Shown: positions 1-6,461, counted from the stretch's first letter. The stretch is DNA of 6,461 nt from an uncultured Rhodobacter sp. (GCA_937901435.1 CALGTJ010000755.1:1-6461); one strand, 5' to 3'. Program-made: numbers and translations. The notes: generated by a model from the sequence alone, not told the origin.

Positions 1-601
1 GAGAGTTTCGCCAAAGCGCCGGCAAGTCCAGCGAAACACTGACCAGAGCGGTGGGCGTTGTTGTCGCGGACAGCGCCGTGGGCAAAAGTGCCATGCAGTA
101 AAATATGGCCGCCAGAACAAAGAACAGGAACCCACGCGCATCCCCCGCCGTGAGGATCATCTGTCCCAGCGTGGTAGCGGCAAGATTGACCATTGTGTAG
201 ATGCCAAAGACGCGTCCACGGGAAGATTTTTCCGTACGCTCGTTCAGCCAGCTCTCAACAATCATGGCTGCCCCGGCAAAGCAGAAACCGGACACAGCCC
301 GCAATGGAATCCAGACGTAGGGCGTCAGGAAGATCAGAGAGAGCAGGACTGTGATCGCGGCCAAGGCGCACATCACGCCAAACGCCCTGATATGGCCTAC
401 CTTTGCCACGAGAGCCGGTGTTCGAAGGCATCCGGCCACATAACCGATGGCCCATCCTGTTCCGAGCAAGCCAAGAGAGGCCGCCGAGAAGCCTTCCAAC
501 TGCCCCCTTAGTGGGAGGATCAAGCCGTTCAGGCCACCTGCCAGAAGCAAAAAGGCAGATCCCAGGAACAGCGCCGTCAGCGGTGCAAGACTACGTAACA
601 T
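1..601 (-). CDS. MFS transporter, YcaD-like, partial (N-terminal 200 residues)
   Basis: Reading the minus strand from the ATG at 601 gives an open frame of 200 codons that runs off the left edge, so the C-terminal half is missing. The protein is a very hydrophobic inner-membrane protein. A first membrane segment lies near residues 7 to 30, and further ones near 38-60, 72-92, 97-115, 132-152 and 156-176, as in the N-terminal half of a major facilitator. The loop at about 61-73 (TPALVAKVGHIRAFG) is in the position of MFS motif A, and the loop ESWLNERTEKSSRGRVFGIY (116-135) is the segment I associate with the YcaD-like MFS branch. The substrate is unknown. The gene lies 184 bp downstream of the dehydrogenase on the same strand. 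No clear Shine-Dalgarno sequence precedes the ATG; the start was chosen because the hydrophobic N-terminus begins there, as in relatives. Confidence 0.88.
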   Translation of the reverse strand, partial: MLRSLAPLTALFLGSAFLLLAGGLNGLILPLRGQLEGFSAASLGLLGTGWAIGYVAGCLRTPALVAKVGHIRAFGVMCALAAITVLLSLIFLTPYVWIPLRAVSGFCFAGAAMIVESWLNERTEKSSRGRVFGIYTMVNLAATTLGQMILTAGDARGFLFFVLAAIFYCMALLPTALSATTTPTALVSVSLDLPALWRNS

Positions 602-785
602 AGAGGCGAGTCTAAAGGTGCTGGACGGTGCCCGGCAAGGACGCATCTTCCGGGCCCCTGTCGCCCTGTGGTCTGACTTGGGGGGACACAGCGCCAGCCA
701 GGCTGTGCCCAGTGCCCCAGATGTCGCCGTCCGAAGCTGCCAACGAACGCTCCATTGCCCGGAAATGCCCGTACCAGGCCAGGTG
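602..785. other. Gap between dehydrogenase and MFS gene
   Basis: This is 184 bp without a convincing gene. It holds one imperfect hairpin: GACACAGC at 685-692 can pair with GCTGTGCC at 702-709, with six perfect pairs next to a 9-nt loop. No T-rich tract follows on either strand, so it does not look like an intrinsic terminator. The two minus-strand genes may therefore be read together, but this is inference. Confidence 0.4.
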
Positions 786-1832
786 TCAGTTCACAGTAAG
801 AACGATCTTTCCGATATAGCTTTTTTCACCGAAGGCCCTCTGCGCGGCGCCGATCTCACGAAGTGGATAGGCTTCTGCGACAAGCGGCTTGATGTCGCCG
901 CGTTCGATCCGCCGGACCAGAACACCAAAAACCTCGGGCTCCAACACCGTGCAGCCAAAAAAGCTTAGGTCCTTGAGGTAAAGCGTGCGCACGTCCAACG
1001 AGACGATCGGCCCTGCGATAGCGCCAGAAACCGCATAACGCCCCCCAGGGCGCAAGACGTCCAACAATGAGGGCCACTTTGGGCCAGCGACAAGATCAAC
1101 GACGACGTCCACCTGACGTTCGCCAAGAGCCGATAGGTAGTCGTCGTCCCGGAGAAGTGTACTTTCAGCGCCAAGCGCCTTGATCTTGTCAGCCTTTGAG
1201 GCGCTTGTGACTGCAATAACCCTCGCCCCCCGGGCGGACGCGAGTTGCACGGCCGCTGATCCGACACCGCCGGACGCGCCGGTCACCAACACGGTTTCAC
1301 CCGCTGCTACCGCAGCGCGCGTCAGCATGTTCTCGGCGGTGGAATATGAACAAGGGAACGAGGCCAGTTCAATATCGCTCAGATCGCTTTTGATCTTGTA
1401 AGCATGGCGCGCGGCAACACGGACAAATTCGGCAAATCCACCATCACACTCCGATCCGAAATACCAAGGCGTCTCTAGGGTGGTCCCATCCACTTCACGA
1501 AGACACGGCTCAATAAGGACCCGTTCCCCAATTCGCGCGGGATCGATCTGATCGCCAACGGCTACGATATGCCCGCAGACGTCAGCCCCCTGTATCCGAG
1601 GCAAAGACATCGGCTCTCCCAACCAGCCGGTATCTTGGGCATTGGCATCGTTCTTTGAATACCAGCCTATCCGGGTATTGATGTCGGTGTTGTTCACGCC
1701 GGCTGCACTTACCCTGACCAAAACATCCCGCTTGCCCGGCTCGGGGACAGGCAGATCGTCCCGCCACTTGAGCATTTCGGGACCACCATGCCCCGTCATG
1801 ATGATGCCGCTCATCCGGGAAGGCAGTGGCAT
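786..1832 (-). CDS. Medium-chain dehydrogenase/reductase (zinc-type alcohol dehydrogenase-like, MDR9-like)
   Basis: The 348-residue protein has the usual length and two-domain plan of cytosolic MDR oxidoreductases. The N-terminal GroES-like domain (about 8-150) contains VSAAGVNNTDINTR (41-54) and QGADVCGHIVAVG (81-93). The Rossmann nucleotide-binding domain follows, with VTGASGGVGSAAVQLA at 183-198, the usual NAD(P)H-binding loop. GSECDGGFAEF (126-136) and FPCSYSTAENML (159-170) match what I recall of the MDR9-like branch. The catalytic-zinc cysteine of classical alcohol dehydrogenases (in a CGTD-type motif) is replaced by VNNTD, so a quinone-oxidoreductase-like, zinc-independent reaction is possible. 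The substrate is not known. The start at 1832 is supported by GAGGAG six bases upstream; the in-frame ATG at 1814 has no such site. The gene is divergent from the aminotransferase and upstream of the MFS gene. Confidence 0.93.
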   Translation of the reverse strand: MPLPSRMSGIIMTGHGGPEMLKWRDDLPVPEPGKRDVLVRVSAAGVNNTDINTRIGWYSKNDANAQDTGWLGEPMSLPRIQGADVCGHIVAVGDQIDPARIGERVLIEPCLREVDGTTLETPWYFGSECDGGFAEFVRVAARHAYKIKSDLSDIELASFPCSYSTAENMLTRAAVAAGETVLVTGASGGVGSAAVQLASARGARVIAVTSASKADKIKALGAESTLLRDDDYLSALGERQVDVVVDLVAGPKWPSLLDVLRPGGRYAVSGAIAGPIVSLDVRTLYLKDLSFFGCTVLEPEVFGVLVRRIERGDIKPLVAEAYPLREIGAAQRAFGEKSYIGKIVLTVN

Positions 1833-1869
1833 GAGAAGCTCCTCAGGTGGAATGAATTCTCTTTTCGTC

Positions 1870-1898
1870 GCAGTAGTGGGTTCACTCTACCCGGTCAA
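1870..1898 (-). promoter_or_regulatory. Possible promoter of the dehydrogenase gene
   Basis: On the minus strand TTGACC (1898-1893) is followed after 17 bases by TACTGC (1875-1870). The first box is a good -35 match; the second is a poor -10. The implied 5' leader would be about 30 bases. The spacer holds a small inverted repeat, GGGT and ACCC around seven bases (1878-1892), which could be a regulator site or chance. This is a weak call based only on position and the -35 box. Confidence 0.2.
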
Positions 1899-2265
1899 CG
1901 ATAGCGGATCACCAGCGCCAGCTAGATGCAAGGCAGGCAAGGACGTGAAGGCCGACACCGGCGACGCCCACTGAATCCGGCAGAGAGCCCGCCAATCCCC
2001 GTTCCGCCCTGCAAATTACCTCTCGGGCGTTCGATCGTGGCTGTCCGTTCATTTGGGCGTGGCATCGCGGATAACATCCTGCGCGGTGCGGGGTGCCATC
2101 CCGTAGGCTCTTGCTCGAAGTATTGCATTGGACTGGCGGCATTGGGGGTTGTGCCACAGTTCAACAAGTTCCTACCAGCGTTCCGACGGCTTCTGCCGCA
2201 CCTGGAACAGGGGCAGATTTTTGACATCAAACGCGAACAATCGACAAGCTACCCACTCTAACGCC

Positions 2266-2298
2266 GTCCGGCAAATGCACCCTGGCCTTTTGCCGGAC
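2266..2298. repeat. Perfect inverted repeat, 10-bp arms
   Basis: GTCCGGCAAA (2266-2275) and TTTGCCGGAC (2289-2298) are exact reverse complements around a 13-base loop. No T-run follows on either strand (AATAAATC on plus, CGGCGTTAG on minus), so it is a poor intrinsic terminator. It lies about 258 bp before the aminotransferase start and could be a regulator-binding site, an RNA hairpin in a leader, or a leftover of a repeat element. Confidence 0.45.
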
Positions 2299-2555
2299 AA
2301 TAAATCTGCCGCTCATTTCGTAGCAGGTCCGCAACTTTCGGAAGTGGTTGTGGCATGGGTCTGTCTTGCGGTGTTCCCAGACGACTTCGCGCTACCTTCC
2401 GCCAGGACGGAGATGCTGGCTGTTCCTCGGTACCTTTCATCAGGCATAACAACGTCATAGAATGTCGATGCTTGGCAAGTCGGTGGCCAGAGCCGTTTTG
2501 CCCGTCGCGGCCCCCTCTGGGCAGGCCTGACCATCATTATTGAGGAACAACAGAT

Positions 2556-3941
2556 ATGACGTCGCCGAGCCATCAGGCCCCAAACTCTCTTGAGGCTCGT
2601 GATCGGCGAGCCTTGGTGCACGGGCTGACAAATCTGTCTCTCCATCTCGAAGTCGGGCCCAAAATCATCGAGAGCGGACAAGGCGTCTGGGTGACTGATG
2701 GGGATGGCAAAACCTATCTTGAAGGCATGTCCGGTCTTTGGTGCATATCCTTGGGGTATGGTCAGCAACGGCTTGTCGATGCCTGCGCAGCGCAAATGAG
2801 CAAGCTCGCCTACTACCACCTGACCAACCACAAAGCGCATCCTGCCGTAATCGAACTGGCTGAAAAGTTGCTCGAGATCGCACCGGTTCCGATGTCGCAC
2901 GTCTGGTTTGCGAATTCCGGATCAGAAGCAAGCGACTGTGCTGCACGGCTTTGCTGGTACTACTGGAATGCTGTGGGAAAACCCGAAAAGCGCAAGTTCC
3001 TCTCGCATGAAAAAGCCTATCACGGGAACACCATTGCTTCGGCGTCGCTGTCCGGGGTGGCGTATGCACATAAGGGCTTCAATCTGCCGCTTGAGGGCTT
3101 CCTTCATGTCCGCAAGCCGCACTTCTTTGAGGACGCCCAAGAAGGAGAGACCGAAGCGCAATTCGTAGCCCGCCTTTTGGCGGAACTGGAGGCGCGCATC
3201 CTGTCGGAGGGACCCGACACCATCGCTGCATTTTTTACTGAGCCGGTGATGGCCGCAGGCGGTGTGATTGTCCCTCCGGATGGGTACTTTGACGGGCTCC
3301 AAGCCCTTTTGAATAAGTATGATATCTTGCTGGTTGCAGACGAGGTCGTGACCGCCTTTGGCCGAACCGGCAATATGTTCGGGACAACGACAATGAAGTT
3401 GCGCCCCGATCTGATCGTCTGCGCCAAGGGCCTGACCAGCGCGTATATCCCGATGTCCGCGCTCTTGATCAATGCACGGATTTTCGATGCCATGGTGGAA
3501 TATTCAGATCGCCTTGGCATCTTTGGACTGACCATGACCTATTCCGGGCACCCGGTGTCGGCCGCAGTCGCGCGGGAGGCCATCGCCATCTACGAAGACC
3601 TCGATATTCCTGCACGGTCCGCCGCGCTTGAGGCGACCTTGCTGGATGGCCTGATGGCACGTCTGGGCAATCACCCGAATGTGGGCGACGTCCGCGGTGT
3701 CGGCCTGCTCGCCGGGGTTCAACTTGTCTCGAGCAGAGAACCACGTCGGTTCTTTGAGCCATCCGTTGGGTTCGGTGCCCGGGTCGCGGCCCTGGCCGAA
3801 GAAAGGGGGCTCATCGTCCGTGCGATCGGAGACACGATCGCCATCTGTCCTCCCTTGATAATCTCAGAAGATGAAATCGAAATGCTCATCGACCGGCTTG
3901 GTCAGGCTGTCGAAACGGCCGCTAAAGAGCTGGACAAATAG
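2556..3941 (+). CDS. Class III PLP-dependent aminotransferase (omega-aminotransferase type)
   Basis: This 461-residue, full-length fold-type I aminotransferase would transfer an amino group from an amine or omega-amino acid to a keto acid, usually pyruvate, in the cytoplasm. Visible motifs in order: W62 in GLWC at the substrate pocket; GSEAS (122-126), which binds the cofactor phosphate; AYHG (154-157), whose aromatic residue stacks on PLP; D262 in LLVADEV, which contacts the pyridine nitrogen; K291 in AKGLTSAY, the Schiff-base lysine; TYSGHP (328-333); and R422 in GLIVRAIGD, in the position of the flipping arginine that binds the substrate carboxylate. It resembles the taurine/putrescine/beta-alanine:pyruvate group, but the substrate cannot be chosen from motifs. 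GAGGAA lies eight bases before the ATG at 2556. It ends in TAG. No same-strand partner adjoins it. Confidence 0.96.
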   Translation: MTSPSHQAPNSLEARDRRALVHGLTNLSLHLEVGPKIIESGQGVWVTDGDGKTYLEGMSGLWCISLGYGQQRLVDACAAQMSKLAYYHLTNHKAHPAVIELAEKLLEIAPVPMSHVWFANSGSEASDCAARLCWYYWNAVGKPEKRKFLSHEKAYHGNTIASASLSGVAYAHKGFNLPLEGFLHVRKPHFFEDAQEGETEAQFVARLLAELEARILSEGPDTIAAFFTEPVMAAGGVIVPPDGYFDGLQALLNKYDILLVADEVVTAFGRTGNMFGTTTMKLRPDLIVCAKGLTSAYIPMSALLINARIFDAMVEYSDRLGIFGLTMTYSGHPVSAAVAREAIAIYEDLDIPARSAALEATLLDGLMARLGNHPNVGDVRGVGLLAGVQLVSSREPRRFFEPSVGFGARVAALAEERGLIVRAIGDTIAICPPLIISEDEIEMLIDRLGQAVETAAKELDK

Positions 3942-4581
3942 GTCGGCGTTTCCCGCTGTCGGTTCTTCAGATTGACCTTGTCCAAGTGGCAATGGTCGGT
4001 TGGGAACAACGTGCCTCTCTCGACGGCTCTGTTTATGGCGTGGATGCCCACTTCTGATGGCTTCAACAGAGCCGCGTAAAGGTGCCCCTTCATTGGGGCA
4101 CCCTCAATCGTGATCAGCAAGCTGAAGCAGGCCTTCGTCCAGACGTACAAGTCTTGAGGTTGGAATAGCCGCCCCGACGCAACCTTGCGTTTTATTGAAG
4201 GATAAAGTCGCCCGTCACCGTTGTTGGCTGGCCATTATTGAAATCACCGTTAATGATCGCACCCCCAACTCCACCAGCAATGATATTGCTGCCGCCTGCA
4301 TCCCAGCCACCACGCTGGATTCTCAAGATGAATCCCTCAAATGTTTTGGGCAACTGAGCCGTGGTTCCGCAAAACGAGAAGCACGCAGGTTTGGGGGATT
4401 TGGGAACAACAGGTCCCGCGTGTCTCTGGCCCACTTGGGCAGGTACATGTCCACCGATATCAGGTGGAAAGTCAGACTATGGCACCGCCGTCATCAAGCC
4501 ATGCTGACACAGATTGGTCTGCGCCGGTGAAACCAGACGTCTCTATGAGAATGCTGACGCCTTGTCGGGATTTCGACTTGC
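3942..4581. other. Region without recognisable genes, between aminotransferase and arcB remnant
   Basis: These 640 bp lie between the 3' ends of two convergent units. Short open frames occur on both strands, but I recognise none. The most suggestive is a minus-strand frame from a GTG at 4434 to 4192 (80 residues), whose C-terminal half is rich in Gly, Asn and Ile (for example GGSNIIAGGVGGAIINGDF). It has no evident ribosome-binding site or family. I looked here for carbamate kinase (arcC), which often follows arcB, and did not see it. A hairpin at 4081-4102 is the only clear structure. The stretch looks like eroded DNA. Confidence 0.5.
4081..4102 (-). terminator. GC-rich hairpin, possible weak terminator
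   Basis: GGTGCCCC (4081-4088) pairs perfectly with GGGGCACC (4095-4102) around TTCATT. On the minus strand the stem is followed by TTTACG, only a short T-run; on the plus strand by CTCAATC. It sits 140 bp past the aminotransferase stop and about 480 bp past the arcB remnant, between convergent units. Its stem shares the GGTGCCC core with the hairpin at 6413-6433. Termination on either strand is inferred, not shown. Confidence 0.4.
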
Positions 4582-5244
4582 TCAGGACCCCATCGTGGCG
4601 ACAAGAACCGCCTTGATCGTGTGCATCCGGTTCTCGGCCTGACCAAAGACGACCGAGGCCGCGCTTTCGAACACCTCTTCCGTCACTTCCATGCAGTCGA
4701 TGCCAGACTTCTGAAAGGTTGCCTCACCCACCTCGATGTCGCGGTTGTGAAAGGCGGGCAGACAATGGAGGGACTTGACGCAAGGGGTCTTGGTCTTTTC
4801 CGTCACCTCTTTTGTCACGCAGTACGGCGACAAAAGTGCAATCCACTCGTCCCAGACCTCATCAGGTTCGCCCATGGACACCCAGACGTCGGTGTAGACA
4901 AAATCCGCACCTTCAAGCCCTTCGGCATGCTTCTCGGTGAGGGTGATCCGGGCTCCGGTAGCCTCTGCGATCGTCCGGCACTGTGTGACGAGGTCAGTGT
5001 CGGGCCAGCAGCTTTGTGGGCCGCACAGGCGAATGTCTATGCCAATCAGGGCGGCGGCCACCATCAGGCTTGAGCCCATATTGTTGCCGGCATCCCCCAA
5101 AAAGCAAAAGGCGATGTTGGACAGGTGTTTGTGGGTGAACTCGCGCATGGTCATCAGGTCGGCCGGGATCTGTGTGGGATGGAAATCATCCGTCAACCCA
5201 TGGAACACCGGCACGCCAGAGAACTTTGCCAGCACCTCTGCATT
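4582..5244 (-). pseudogene. arcB: Ornithine carbamoyltransferase, C-terminal fragment (5'-truncated arcB)
   Basis: From about 5244 to the TGA at 4582 the minus strand encodes about 220 residues of ornithine carbamoyltransferase, about two thirds of the usual 335. Recognisable parts in order: [25 protein letters not shown] (carbamoyl-phosphate site), [20 protein letters not shown] (ornithine-binding SMG loop), HCLPAFH (catalytic cysteine loop) and the family C-terminus [17 protein letters not shown]. The N-terminal domain with the STRT phosphate-binding motif is absent, so an active enzyme is not expected. The open frame continues upstream to an ATG at 5520, but those first 92 or so codons are arcA sequence read out of frame, so 5520 is not a true start. 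Adjacency to arcA suggests the catabolic enzyme, which splits citrulline in the arginine deiminase pathway. argF is the alternative name. Confidence 0.9.
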
Positions 5245-5250
5245 GGATCG
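5240..5250 (-). other. arcA/arcB deletion junction
   Basis: ArcA similarity stops with the codons for ITI (5254-5246), and OTC similarity begins in a different frame at about 5244. The two are fused with no linker. A deletion of roughly 25 arcA codons, the intergenic gap and about 115 arcB codons would produce this. The frame change is seen in the sequence; the deletion size is inferred from usual family lengths. Confidence 0.8.
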
Positions 5251-5572
5251 TGATAACCTCAACACCCGGCTTGTGCAGGAGGGTGTTGGAGTAGATGTTG
5301 CGCTCGTATCCAACGACGACGCCGGGCTCGAGGCACAACAGGTTGTTGGCGTCATCCCCTTGTTCGCGGGCGGTCTCATAGGCATCGCCACCGGTCGGGA
5401 CGTTGCGCAGTTTCGTGAGGCCAAGGGCCTTGGCCACGACCACAAGAAACGGTTTTTTCTCGGTCTCCTAGGCGACGTCATCGTCCTTGCCGGGGCGTAG
5501 GCTGTAGCATTGGATGGCATCGGTCACCTCGGCAAAGACGGTGACCAGATCGCGGTCGCAAAAGGTGAAAAA
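5246..5572 (-). pseudogene. arcA: Arginine deiminase, internal/C-terminal fragment with amber stop
   Basis: A single minus-strand frame of 109 codons aligns by eye to arginine deiminase (arginine to citrulline plus ammonia, about 410 residues when whole). It begins [13 protein letters not shown] and passes through [53 protein letters not shown] and PGVEVITI. The frame has one stop, TAG at 5470-5468. The fragment starts just after the usual HLDTVF segment that carries the catalytic histidine, and it ends before the GRGRGG...C segment that carries the nucleophilic cysteine. All catalytic residues are therefore missing. At its 3' end it passes directly into arcB sequence in another frame. It is a non-functional remnant of an arc operon. 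Confidence 0.9.
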
Positions 5573-5602
5573 GGGCCACGGCGTCCGCGACACACTCGCC
5601 CA

Positions 5603-6196
5603 TCAGGGCAGACGGCCATCGCGCACGGTGACGTTGACGACGGTCTCCATGGCCGGATCGTATGTGCACTCGTAGATCATGCTACCCCACGCGCCAAAGC
5701 CGGTTTGGAACCGGATCGCATCGCCAAACTGTGACCACCAGAACCTTGGAAACTTCAACTGCCAGACGCCGTCGGTCCACTCAGCCGAATACCTCGCCAT
5801 CCGCTAGACCCGATCCTCGCAGGCAAAGGCGGCAGCGAGGTTTTGGCGATCGCGCCAGCACTGCGTGTCCCCAAGGCAGGCGGCTTCCTCGGCGGCCGCT
5901 GCTCTTTCCTCGGCCAGCCACTTGGCTTCGATCCGGTCGACTGCTTCCTGCTCCCGGCGCTCACGCTTGGCCTCGATCACTCCACGTCCTTCCGGTGTCA
6001 TCTCTGGGACCTCGATGGTTACCGCCAGAAAGACGGTCAACAATGCGATCGGCCCAATGGTGGAGCCGAGCAACAGTAGGGCGGCCGCTTTCCGCCGGCC
6101 CGGTCGGAACAGCAGCACGTACAACGCGTGGATGGCGATCACGGTTGCGATCAGAAAGATGATCAAGAAAGCGGCATTAACATATTGGTTTTCCAT
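5603..6196 (-). pseudogene. Small membrane protein of unknown function, split by an amber codon
   Basis: The frame from the ATG at 6196 encodes 130 residues to a TAG at 5806-5804. After one further codon (CGG) the same frame restarts at an ATG (5800) and encodes 65 more to a TGA at 5603. Membrane segments lie near residues 8-29 and 38-60. A charged, Glu/Ala/Arg-rich helix, likely coiled coil, spans about 68-106. A Cys-containing C-terminal domain follows (C107, C113, C126, then EWTDG, FPRFWW, NGFGAW-like TGFGAW and YECTYDP). From memory, Rhodobacteraceae proteins carry both parts joined, with a glutamate-type residue where the stop stands, so I read this as one gene with a nonsense mutation. 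Translational restart at 5800 is the alternative. No strong ribosome-binding site precedes 6196. Function unknown. Confidence 0.7.
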
Positions 6197-6461
6197 GGAA
6201 AGAGCTTGGTTGGGGGGCGGCCCGTGTTTCCATAGGTGTCCACGACCTTGCAAATTCTTTCGGTGGAACGCGATGCTTCACGACACCTGCGTTAAAGTCA
6301 TCGCGGAGGGGAGGACAAAGAAAAGCCCTCGCCGCCTGCACCGCCGGGAGATCAGCCAGATCGAGTGCGCGGACTTGGTCGCCGAGTGGGGCAGGATCGT
6401 CTAAGAACGAAAAGGTGCCCAAGTTGGGCACCTAAAGCCACCCGGGTCTGGTCCCAGATCA
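6197..6461. other. Right-edge intergenic region
   Basis: These 265 bp lie upstream of the split membrane-protein gene. They hold the terminator hairpin at 6413-6433 and no recognised gene. A 43-codon plus-strand frame (6273-6404) has GGTGGA five bases before its ATG, but its product (MLHDTCVKVIAEG and onwards) matches nothing I know, so it is not called. Any promoter for the membrane-protein gene should lie here, but I cannot point to one. Confidence 0.45.
6413..6433 (-). terminator. Rho-independent terminator of a minus-strand gene beyond the right edge
   Basis: AGGTGCCCA (6413-6421) pairs perfectly with TGGGCACCT (6425-6433) around a three-base loop. On the minus strand the stem is followed by TTTCGTTCTT, a T-rich tract that fits intrinsic termination in that direction. 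On the plus strand AAAGCC follows, which does not fit. It would insulate the membrane-protein gene from transcription entering from the right. Confidence 0.7.

Larger units (their letters stand above)
1833..2555. other. Long divergent intergenic region
   Basis: This is 723 bp between the divergent starts of the dehydrogenase and the aminotransferase. Short open frames exist on both strands, but none shows a recognisable domain or a supported start, so I treat them as chance. The left edge holds the dehydrogenase ribosome-binding site and possible promoter; the right edge holds the aminotransferase ribosome-binding site. A perfect 10-bp inverted repeat at 2266-2298 is the only clear structure. 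The region is longer than a simple divergent promoter needs, so it may contain decayed coding sequence or an unrecognised small RNA, but nothing in it proves either. Confidence 0.5.

Noticed and set aside
2046..2190. Minus-strand frame with LWHNPQC, resembling the arsenate reductase (ArsC) active-site start
   Set aside because: The similarity is limited to a few residues, the rest does not follow the family, stops lie close by on both sides and there is no plausible start.
2221..2249. Promoter with TTGACA at 2221-2226 for the aminotransferase
   Set aside because: No acceptable -10 box occurs 16 to 18 bases downstream, and it is over 300 bp from the start codon.
2255..2305. Integron attC-like site around the inverted repeat
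   Set aside because: The required outer boxes (RYYYAAC and GTTRRRY) are not both present, and no integrase or cassette array is visible.
3902..4150. 82-codon minus-strand frame past the aminotransferase
   Set aside because: It overlaps the end of the aminotransferase antisense, contains the hairpin at 4081-4102 and matches no family I know.
3942..4581. Insertion sequence or transposase remains
   Set aside because: No transposase motif, terminal inverted repeat pair or target duplication could be found by eye.
4582..5520. A complete 312-residue ornithine carbamoyltransferase gene
   Set aside because: Only the part from about 5244 is OTC; the N-terminal 92 codons overlap arcA in a wrong frame, and the STRT domain is missing.
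6273..6404. 43-codon plus-strand frame with a GGTGGA site before its ATG and a hairpin after its stop
   Set aside because: The hairpin's T-rich side faces the minus strand, and the product is unrecognised and very basic, so there is too little to call a gene.

Overview
The base composition and the look of the proteins suggest an alphaproteobacterium, most likely of the Rhodobacteraceae (Roseobacter-type) group. This rests on recall of family members, not on a search. The window has two contrasting halves: positions 1 to 3941 carry intact metabolic genes, and positions 3942 to 6461 are mostly gene remains.

Left half. Two minus-strand genes lie in tandem: an MDR9-like medium-chain dehydrogenase/reductase (1832 to 786) and a YcaD-like major facilitator transporter (from 601, running off the left edge). 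The spacing of 184 bp allows but does not prove co-transcription. Facing away from them, across about 720 bp of mostly featureless DNA, is a complete class III (omega-type) PLP aminotransferase on the plus strand (2556 to 3941). It keeps its catalytic lysine and its other family residues. A divergent pair of an aminotransferase and an oxidoreductase with an exporter-like protein would suit use of an amine or amino acid, but the substrate cannot be read from the sequence.

Right half. About 640 bp without a recognisable gene is followed, on the minus strand, by the remains of an arginine deiminase operon. A 3' piece of arcA (arginine deiminase, with an internal amber stop) is joined directly, and out of frame, to the 3' two thirds of arcB (ornithine carbamoyltransferase). 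One deletion appears to have removed the arcA active-site cysteine end, the intergenic gap and the arcB carbamoyl-phosphate domain. The arcA piece is also cut at its 5' side, close behind the end of a small membrane protein gene that is itself split by an in-frame amber codon. A hairpin followed by a T-rich tract at the far right probably terminates a minus-strand gene beyond the window.

I see no mobile element, CRISPR array, tRNA, rRNA or new multi-gene system here. The main interest is the eroded arc locus and the amber-split neighbour.
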